Of a DNA stretch of 11,269 nt, positions 7,525-11,269 are shown piece by piece. Position 1 is the stretch's first letter. Each line of letters opens with the position of its first letter. The position numbers were made by a program, and so were the translations under genes. Origin of the DNA: Ruaniaceae bacterium (GTDB lineage: Bacteria; Actinomycetota; Actinomycetes; Actinomycetales; Actinomycetaceae); assembly GCA_030450655.1 (NCBI GenBank), contig JAKDIE010000019.1, positions 1 to 11,269 on the forward strand, written 5' to 3'. The notes beneath the pieces are model-generated. The model had not been told where the DNA came from. It searched no databases and saw only the letters and a list, made by a program, of their open reading frames with translations.

Positions 7525-8072
7525 CGGCGGAGCTCCAGGGTGGTGCGTCCGATGCGAATCACGCTGCCCGCAGCGGCGCCCGCGGGTTCGTGCAGGGGCT
7601 TGTTGTCGAGGGTTGTTCCGTTCGTGGAACCGAGGTCCTCAACACGCCACCCGTCGCCGTCGGGAAAGAGGCGTGCGTGGCGAGAGGAGGCGAAATCGTC
7701 ATCGAGCACGAGCGTGCACGATTGTGAGCGGCCGATCACGATCGCCGAGCGGCTGAGCGGAACAGAGGTCCCTGTGAGGTTTCCGGAGGTGACGACGAGG
7801 CGGGTGGGAGGCCTCGTGATCGACTGGCGCACGGGCACTGCTGGGGCTGCGGCTGGAGTCGCCTTGGGCGGAGCGGCGGGGAACGGGGCGTTGATCGGCG
7901 TATCCGAGCGCGGAGCTGGGGCGGGAGTTGGGGTGCGGCGCCCGCGTCCACGGGGCGTCACCTTCGTGTTTGCGTAGAGGTCACGCCGGAGCACCGCCAG
8001 TGCGGAGAACACGAAAGCCCAAAGCAGGACCAGGTAGCCAACGCGCAAGAGCGTCACAGCAAGCTCACTCAT
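7521..8072 (-). CDS. fhaB: Membrane-anchored FHA-domain protein FhaB (FipA-like)
   Basis: This phosphothreonine-reading adaptor probably recruits phosphorylated proteins to the membrane near the RodA/PbpA machinery; related mycobacterial FhaB (FipA) takes part in division. The 183 residues comprise one N-terminal span (about 5-27) followed by RRDLYANTK, a basic and Pro/Ala-rich linker (about 40-90), and a C-terminal FHA domain (about 91-183). FHA motifs are GRS at 114-116, SSRH at 129-132 and GSTNG at 148-152. The start at 8072 is supported by AAAGGAG at 8077-8083 on the minus strand. The 55-base gap to fhaA contains a small hairpin, CGCGG-GTCA-CCGCG (8085-8098), just upstream of that ribosome site. 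The stop overlaps the pstP start by four bases. Thr residues near 36 and in the linker are possible kinase targets, but this is not shown. Confidence 0.92.
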   Translation of the reverse strand: MSELAVTLLRVGYLVLLWAFVFSALAVLRRDLYANTKVTPRGRGRRTPTPAPAPRSDTPINAPFPAAPPKATPAAAPAVPVRQSITRPPTRLVVTSGNLTGTSVPLSRSAIVIGRSQSCTLVLDDDFASSRHARLFPDGDGWRVEDLGSTNGTTLDNKPLHEPAGAAAGSVIRIGRTTLELRR

Positions 8073-8127
8073 GCTGCTCCTTTCCGCGGGTCACCGCGTG
8101 CCGTGGGGGTGAATCGTCGTCGGGCTC

Positions 8128-8820
8128 TCATTTTTCCTCGGCGGAATCCCAGAAGAGGATGCGGGTGCGGCCGATCGTGAATGTGTTGCCGTCCACGAGC
8201 GTGGCGGCGGGGACCTTGTGCCCCTCCACAAAGAGGCCGTTGGTGGAATCGAGATCGCGCACGATCACACCCTGCGGCGTGACCTCGAGTTGGATGTGGC
8301 GGCGGGAGATCCCGGAATCGTCGACCACGATATCCGCCTCGGAGCCGCGGCCGATCACGGTGACGTCACCGGTGAGGAGGTAGCGCTGGCCGTCGATGTC
8401 GATGATCGGGTGGTGCTCGCTATCCGTGGTTGCGGGGGCAACCGTGCCGCGCTTGGTGTTCGAGTTCACCGTGAAGCGGCCCGTGCGAAGATCAGTGTTC
8501 GTGTGGAAGGTGACGCGGACTGGACCCACGAAGGCGTAGGCCTGGCTGGTGGCGTGCTGCGTGGCGGCCGCTTCGATCTCTGCGGCGAGCGCGTCCGCGC
8601 CCCAGGCCTCGATCTGATCCTCATCCGTGGCGGAAAGCGTGACCACGAACTCGTTTGGTGCCACCGTGCGGCCGCGGGAGACTGCCACGGCGCGATCGTC
8701 CATGTCCTTGCGGATGGCGCTCGCGATCTCAACGGGCTTCACTTCGGAGCGGAATGCGCCTGAGAATGCGCCTTTGACAGCCTTCTCGACGGCGTTCTCG
8801 ATGTTGTCGAGAAATCCCAT
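8128..8820 (-). CDS. fhaA: FHA-domain protein FhaA with N-terminal DUF3662 domain
   Basis: This cytoplasmic adaptor binds phosphothreonine; in mycobacteria FhaA links PknB signalling to MviN/MurJ-dependent wall synthesis. The 230 residues hold an N-terminal DUF3662-type domain (about 1-118, beginning MGFLDNIENAVEKAVKGAFS) and a C-terminal FHA domain (about 138-226). FHA residues are GRGS at 157-160, SRRH at 172-175 and DSTNG at 191-195. The linker between the domains is only about 20 residues, whereas the Mycobacterium tuberculosis protein is 527 residues with a long disordered linker, so this is a compact form. The start is supported by AAAGGAG at 8826-8832 on the minus strand. It is the first gene of the six-gene minus-strand cluster, so the cluster promoter should lie just upstream. 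Confidence 0.93.
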   Translation of the reverse strand: MGFLDNIENAVEKAVKGAFSGAFRSEVKPVEIASAIRKDMDDRAVAVSRGRTVAPNEFVVTLSATDEDQIEAWGADALAAEIEAAATQHATSQAYAFVGPVRVTFHTNTDLRTGRFTVNSNTKRGTVAPATTDSEHHPIIDIDGQRYLLTGDVTVIGRGSEADIVVDDSGISRRHIQLEVTPQGVIVRDLDSTNGLFVEGHKVPAATLVDGNTFTIGRTRILFWDSAEEK

Positions 8821-8856
8821 CGCTTCTCCTTTCGTTCAGGCGGCGCCAGCGTGTGC

Positions 8857-8885
8857 CGATAATCTCGGGTGACTCGTAGGCGCAA
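8857..8885 (-). promoter_or_regulatory. Weak candidate promoter for the fhaA-pknB cluster
   Basis: On the minus strand TTGCGC (8880-8885), a 17-base spacer and TTATCG (8857-8862) lie 37-65 bases before the fhaA ATG. The spacing suits a housekeeping sigma factor but both boxes match consensus poorly. The region is the obvious place for the cluster promoter because the tandem repeat begins immediately upstream. Confidence 0.25.
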
Positions 8886-8910
8886 TCTCACTAATGGTAT
8901 CTGGCCGTAC

Positions 8911-9187
8911 GGGGGTGCTGCGCCGCGTTTGGTGCTGGAGTGGCGGAACTTGGACCACCCTGGGGCTCGTGTGCTGGCGAGGGTGGTCAGAGTTTCGGGT
9001 TGGTGGGCCGCGTTGGGCCTCGTTTGGTGCTGGAGTGGCGGAACTGGGACCACCCTACGGTTCACGTGCTGGCGAGGGTGGTCAGAGTTTCGGGGTGGTG
9101 GGCCGCGTTTGGTGCTGGTGTGGCGGATCTGGGACCACCCTGGGGTTCGCGTGCTGGCGAGGGTGGTCAGAGTTTCGGTCATGGCCG
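8911..9187. repeat. Three-unit tandem repeat (period 85/95 bp) with internal 9-bp inverted repeats
   Basis: Three near-identical units start at CGTTTGGTGCTGG (8926, 9021, 9106). Units 1 and 2 differ at about 7 of 85 positions, and unit 3 is similarly close over its first 73 bases before it diverges. The first interval is 95 rather than 85 because GGGCCGCGTT (9005-9014) is followed by a near-copy, GGGCCTCGTT. Each unit carries GACCACCCT, 18 bases, then AGGGTGGTC: 8953-8961/8980-8988, 9048-9056/9075-9083 and 9133-9141/9160-9168. All stems are identical; most unit differences fall in the loops. A degenerate edge copy precedes unit 1. Long open frames cross the array in all three plus-strand frames without ribosome sites and are probably not genes. 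It separates the fhaA cluster from tRNA-Leu. Its function is unknown. Confidence 0.93.
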
Positions 9188-9237
9188 ACGACGACGCCCC
9201 GCGCCCGGGAGGGTGGCGTACGTTACACTTTTCTGCG

Positions 9238-9267
9238 TTTTTCGGGGGGTTAGGCGCGTGCTAGCCT
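9238..9267 (+). promoter_or_regulatory. Candidate promoter of tRNA-Leu
   Basis: TTTTTC (9238-9243), an 18-base spacer and TAGCCT (9262-9267) lie 56 bases before the mature tRNA 5' end. The -10 box keeps the TAnnnT pattern; the -35 box is poor. The spacing to the tRNA would give a 5' leader of about 45-50 bases. An alternative -10-like TACACT lies at 9224-9229 but has no recognisable -35 box. Confidence 0.3.
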
Positions 9268-9322
9268 GGGATCCGCTTGCTTTCCAGTTCGTGAGTGCCC
9301 AAGCCGGACCGGCGAGCAGCAT

Positions 9323-9406
9323 GCGCAAGTGGCGGAATAGGCAGACGCGCACGGTTCAGGTCCGTGTGCCCGAAAGGGCGTGGGGGTTCAACTCCCCCCT
9401 TGCGCA
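9323..9406 (+). tRNA. tRNA-Leu (anticodon CAG)
   Basis: This transfer RNA reads CUG leucine codons. The acceptor stem GCGCAAG (9323-9329) pairs with CTTGCGC (9399-9405), with discriminator A at 9406. The anticodon stem CACGG (9350-9354) pairs with CCGTG (9362-9366) around the loop TTCAGGT, placing anticodon CAG at 9357-9359. A long variable arm with CCC-GAAA-GGG (9369-9378) marks a class II tRNA. The T arm is GGGGG-TTCAACT-CCCCC (9382-9398). The next bases are CCG, so the 3' CCA is not encoded and must be added by nucleotidyltransferase. Confidence 0.97.
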
Positions 9407-9409
9407 CCG

Positions 9410-9446
9410 TGGCCCTTCGTTCGGACGATCCGAGCGGGGGCCATTT
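9410..9446 (+). terminator. Hairpin terminator downstream of tRNA-Leu
   Basis: The outer stem TGGCCC (9410-9415) pairs with GGGCCA (9438-9443). The inner stem CGTTCGGA (9418-9425) pairs with TCCGAGCG (9429-9436) through one G-T pair around the loop CGA. The structure is followed by only three T residues. Its place a few bases after the tRNA 3' end supports termination or 3' processing. Confidence 0.6.
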
Positions 9447-9762
9447 CCGTGCGCGGAGACTGCTTCGAAGCGAGTGTCAATGCGGCCTGAGCAGAAGAGT
9501 TCGTCGCGTTGGCCCGCGTCGACGCACGCCCTACTTTTTGCAACGCTTGCGGGTTAGCGGCAGAAATGTGTGCATAGGGTCGGCGTGCCGGGTCTAGTTT
9601 GAGCGTCCTGCCCAGCCTCGCTGCCCAGCCTCGCGTGCCGTAGTTCTCTGGCGAGTGGGTGTGTGATGCGCGGCCGGGGTGGCGCTCGCTCTGCAAGCGA
9701 TATCCAGCCATTCCGCCGTCGTGGCATGCTGCCCGAAAGTAACCTGCGAATCTCCCTCGCCA
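9447..9762. other. Gene-free interval between tRNA-Leu and the lacI promoter
   Basis: I find no supported gene in these roughly 315 bases. The only clear structure is a 13-bp exact tandem duplication, CTGCCCAGCCTCG, at 9608-9620 and 9621-9633. A 129-codon open frame on the minus strand runs from 9777 to 9388 but overlaps the tRNA, lacks a ribosome site and has no recognisable composition or motif, so it is not called. Weak promoter-like AT-richer patches occur but none is convincing. Confidence 0.55.
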
Positions 9763-9776
9763 TGGAAGCGCTACCA
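9763..9776. promoter_or_regulatory. LacI-family operator upstream of lacI-type gene
   Basis: TGGAAGCGCTACCA is a near-perfect 14-bp palindrome with the central CG step typical of LacI-family operators; only one symmetric pair, and so two bases, breaks the symmetry. It overlaps the expected -35 region of the gene at 9833, so the encoded repressor probably binds here and limits its own transcription. The site resembles operators of actinobacterial sugar regulators. Confidence 0.72.
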
Positions 9777-9798
9777 CACCCTTGGGACATACTATTCT
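9770..9798 (+). promoter_or_regulatory. Promoter of the LacI-family gene
   Basis: The -10 candidate is TATTCT (9793-9798), or the overlapping TACTAT (9790-9795). A 17-base spacing puts the -35 hexamer at 9770-9775 (GCTACC), inside the operator palindrome. The -10 box is good and the -35 box poor. The predicted leader is about 25-30 bases, ending in the GAGGGAGG ribosome site. Confidence 0.5.
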
Positions 9799-9832
9799 CT
9801 AGGGGCGTCAACGCTGACTTGAGGGAGGCCAC

Positions 9833-10837
9833 GTGAGCACAAACCGACCACGACTGGACGAAGTTGCACGCGAAGCGGGAGTTTCACGTTCTACGGCATC
9901 GCGCGCCATCAACGGCGGGAGCCGAGTCTCGCCGGCAGCGCAGTTTGCCGTGGATGAGGCCGTCAAGCGCCTCGGGTTCACCCCCAACCCCATGGCGCGC
10001 GCCCTGGCGACGAGCCAGGCCGGATCTATCGCCCTAGTGATTCCGGAGCCAGACGAGAAGTTCCTGTCCGATCCCTTCCTCACCGGCGTGCTACGGGGGA
10101 TGTCCGGCGCGTTGGAGGACCGGGACCTGCAACTGATCCTGCTCATTGCCACCAGGAATCGATCCCCAGAGAGGATGAGCCGATACCTCAGGGGCGGCCA
10201 CGTGGACGGCGCCATCGTCACATCTCTGCACCGCGGCGACATGATCGAGGATCATGTGCGTGGGCACCTTCCGGCCGTCTTCATCGGCAGGCCCTTCAAT
10301 GACACCGCGCTCACCTATGTGGATGTGGACAATGTGACGGGCGGACGGCTCGCAACAGAAGCGCTGATCACTGCGGGCCGTACGCACATCGGAACGATTG
10401 CGGGCCGAGACGACATGACGGCGTCCCTTGATCGACTCGAAGGCTGGCGGAGGGCACTGCGGGCCGCAGGGCTGCCAGATGACGCGGTTGAGAAGGGGGA
10501 CTTCACGATGCAAGGAGCGGAAGAGGCGACGATTCGCCTGCTGTCCCGATTCCCGGAGACGGACGCCATCTTCGTTGCCTCGGACACGATGGCGATCGGA
10601 GTGCGGCGCGCACTGGATGTGGCGGGCAAACGGGTCCCCGCCGATGTTGCTCTCGTGGGATATGACAATCTCGGGATGGCCGAGTCGATGACCCCCACTC
10701 TGACGACGATCAACAACCCGCTCGTTCAGATGGTTGATACCGCAACACGGATGCTCTTGGACCTGATTGCGGACCCGAGCATGCCCGCACGGCAGCGAGT
10801 GCTGGTGCCAACCCTCGTGCGGGGACAATCGGTCTGA
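9833..10837 (+). CDS. LacI-family transcriptional regulator
   Basis: This DNA-binding repressor probably senses a sugar and controls sugar uptake or breakdown. The 334 residues are typical for the family. The N-terminal helix-turn-helix is LDEVAREAGVSRSTASRAIN (8-27). The hinge helix NPMARALA has Leu58 in the usual minor-groove position. From about residue 64 there is a periplasmic-binding-protein-like effector domain, with DVDNVTGGRLA, DRLEGWRRAL, FVASDTMAIGVRRAL and DVALVGYDNL recognisable. The GTG start is supported by GAGGGAGG (9821-9828). A palindromic operator at 9763-9776 overlaps the promoter, which points to autoregulation. The convergent sugar-permease gene suggests the regulated transport system, but its promoter lies outside the window. 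The sugar cannot be named from the sequence. Confidence 0.95.
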   Translation: MSTNRPRLDEVAREAGVSRSTASRAINGGSRVSPAAQFAVDEAVKRLGFTPNPMARALATSQAGSIALVIPEPDEKFLSDPFLTGVLRGMSGALEDRDLQLILLIATRNRSPERMSRYLRGGHVDGAIVTSLHRGDMIEDHVRGHLPAVFIGRPFNDTALTYVDVDNVTGGRLATEALITAGRTHIGTIAGRDDMTASLDRLEGWRRALRAAGLPDDAVEKGDFTMQGAEEATIRLLSRFPETDAIFVASDTMAIGVRRALDVAGKRVPADVALVGYDNLGMAESMTPTLTTINNPLVQMVDTATRMLLDLIADPSMPARQRVLVPTLVRGQSV

Positions 10838-10841
10838 TACG

Positions 10842-10874
10842 CGTTTGCCCCCGCGCATCGCACGGGGGCAAACG
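10842..10874. terminator. Bidirectional terminator between lacI-type gene and sugar permease
   Basis: A perfect 12-bp stem, CGTTTGCCCCCG (10842-10853), pairs with CGGGGGCAAACG (10863-10874) around a 9-base loop. It sits 4 bases after the regulator stop and 16 bases beyond the permease stop on the other strand. There is no long T-run outside the stem, but T and A triplets lie near the stem base on each side. It probably serves both converging transcripts. Confidence 0.85.
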
Positions 10875-10890
10875 GCTCTGAGGGGAGGAA

Positions 10891-11269
10891 CTAGCTCTTG
10901 ACCGCCCCCGCCATGATTCCAGCAACTAGTTGCTTGCCTGCCACGATGAACAGCACCAGCAACGGCACGATCGACATGAGCGAGCCGGCGAGCATCACGG
11001 ACATGTCCGGGTTGTTGCCGGAGCTTGCCATGAGTTGTGAGAGGGCAGTTTGAAGTGTCTGGACCTTCGGGTCTCGCAACACGAGGAATGGCCAGAAGAA
11101 GTCCGTCCAGGTGCTGATGAACGTGAACAGCGCGAGGATCGCGGCAGCGGGCCGTGCTGCCGGTACGGCGACGGTGAGGAATGTACGGAACTGCCCAGCG
11201 CCGTCGACCCGGGCAGCCTCCATGAGCTCAGTGGGAATCACGCCCGCCAGGTATTGGGACATGAAGAAC
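10891..11269 (-). CDS. Carbohydrate ABC transporter permease (CUT1/MalG-type), C-terminal part
   Basis: This inner-membrane subunit forms half of a sugar-import channel with a partner permease, a binding protein and an ATPase. About 125 residues are visible out of a usual 270-300; the frame runs to the window edge, where two Phe codons precede the Met at 11262, so that Met is internal. The EAA loop that contacts the ATPase is clear (PTELMEAARVDGAG, followed by FLTVAVPAARPA). Two hydrophobic spans follow: AAILALFTFI to FLVL, and SVMLAGSLMSIVPLLVLFIV. The C-terminus GIMAGAVKS matches the usual CUT1 ending. The C-terminal position before a strong terminator suggests it is the last gene of the transport operon. 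It is convergent with the LacI-type regulator, which may control it. The transported sugar cannot be deduced. Confidence 0.93.
   Translation of the reverse strand, partial: FFMSQYLAGVIPTELMEAARVDGAGQFRTFLTVAVPAARPAAAILALFTFISTWTDFFWPFLVLRDPKVQTLQTALSQLMASSGNNPDMSVMLAGSLMSIVPLLVLFIVAGKQLVAGIMAGAVKS

Noticed and set aside
8926..9178. CRISPR array
   Set aside because: The units are contiguous at about 85 bp with no short repeat plus unique spacer pattern, and no cas genes are nearby.
8739..9182. 147-codon minus-strand frame through the repeats into fhaA
   Set aside because: It merely translates the tandem repeat and overlaps the well-supported fhaA start in another frame.
8869..9557. Long overlapping plus-strand open frames across the repeat array, one running through the tRNA
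   Set aside because: All three frames are open because the repeats lack stop codons. There are no ribosome sites, the peptides are low complexity, and one frame overlaps tRNA-Leu.
9691..9706. Possible second LacI operator, CTGCAAGCGATATCCA
   Set aside because: It shares only a few bases with the main operator and is not a palindrome around a central CG.
9388..9777. 129-codon minus-strand frame between tRNA and lacI-type gene
   Set aside because: It overlaps the tRNA 3' end and the lacI operator, has no ribosome site, and shows no domain.

Overview
The window looks like a piece of a high-GC Actinobacterium chromosome, plausibly from the Actinomycetaceae or a relative. The evidence is the GC-rich sequence, a class E-type sortase next to a pabA/trpG-type gene, and the FHA-PstP-RodA-PbpA-PknB cell-wall signalling cluster that is characteristic of Actinobacteria. 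The genus is inferred and cannot be fixed from this sequence alone.

Layout. (1) Positions 1-1207, plus strand: the 3' end of a class E-type sortase, a 53-residue single-span membrane protein and a type-1 glutamine amidotransferase (TrpG/PabA family). They overlap by 1 and 8 bases, so they form a translationally coupled unit. (2) Positions 1208-1273: a convergent junction with two GC-rich hairpins. (3) Positions 8820 down to 1274, minus strand: fhaA, fhaB, pstP, rodA, pbpA, pknB. From fhaB to pbpA the genes overlap by 1-4 bases. pbpA and pknB are separated by a 109-base gap holding three short perfect palindromes and no second kinase gene (pknA). (4) Positions 8821-9322: a non-coding interval with a three-unit tandem repeat of about 85 bp; each unit carries an invariant 9-bp inverted repeat. 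(5) A tRNA-Leu(CAG) gene at 9323-9406 with a hairpin behind it. (6) A gene-free stretch of roughly 300 bases. (7) A LacI-family regulator at 9833-10837 with a near-palindromic operator over its promoter. (8) A strong bidirectional terminator, and the C-terminal part of a CUT1-type sugar ABC permease on the minus strand, cut by the window edge.

How the genes work together. RodA (glycan polymerase) and PbpA (class B transpeptidase) form a peptidoglycan synthase pair. PknB, with four PASTA repeats outside the cell, senses wall fragments and phosphorylates cytoplasmic targets. PstP reverses this, and FhaA and FhaB read phosphothreonine marks. The sortase unit attaches surface proteins to the wall. 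The LacI regulator probably controls its own gene and may control the convergent sugar-transport operon.

Most of the window is a well-known locus. The clearest structure not explained by known genes is the tandem repeat upstream of fhaA, followed by the palindrome cluster in front of pknB. I see no convincing new multi-gene system.
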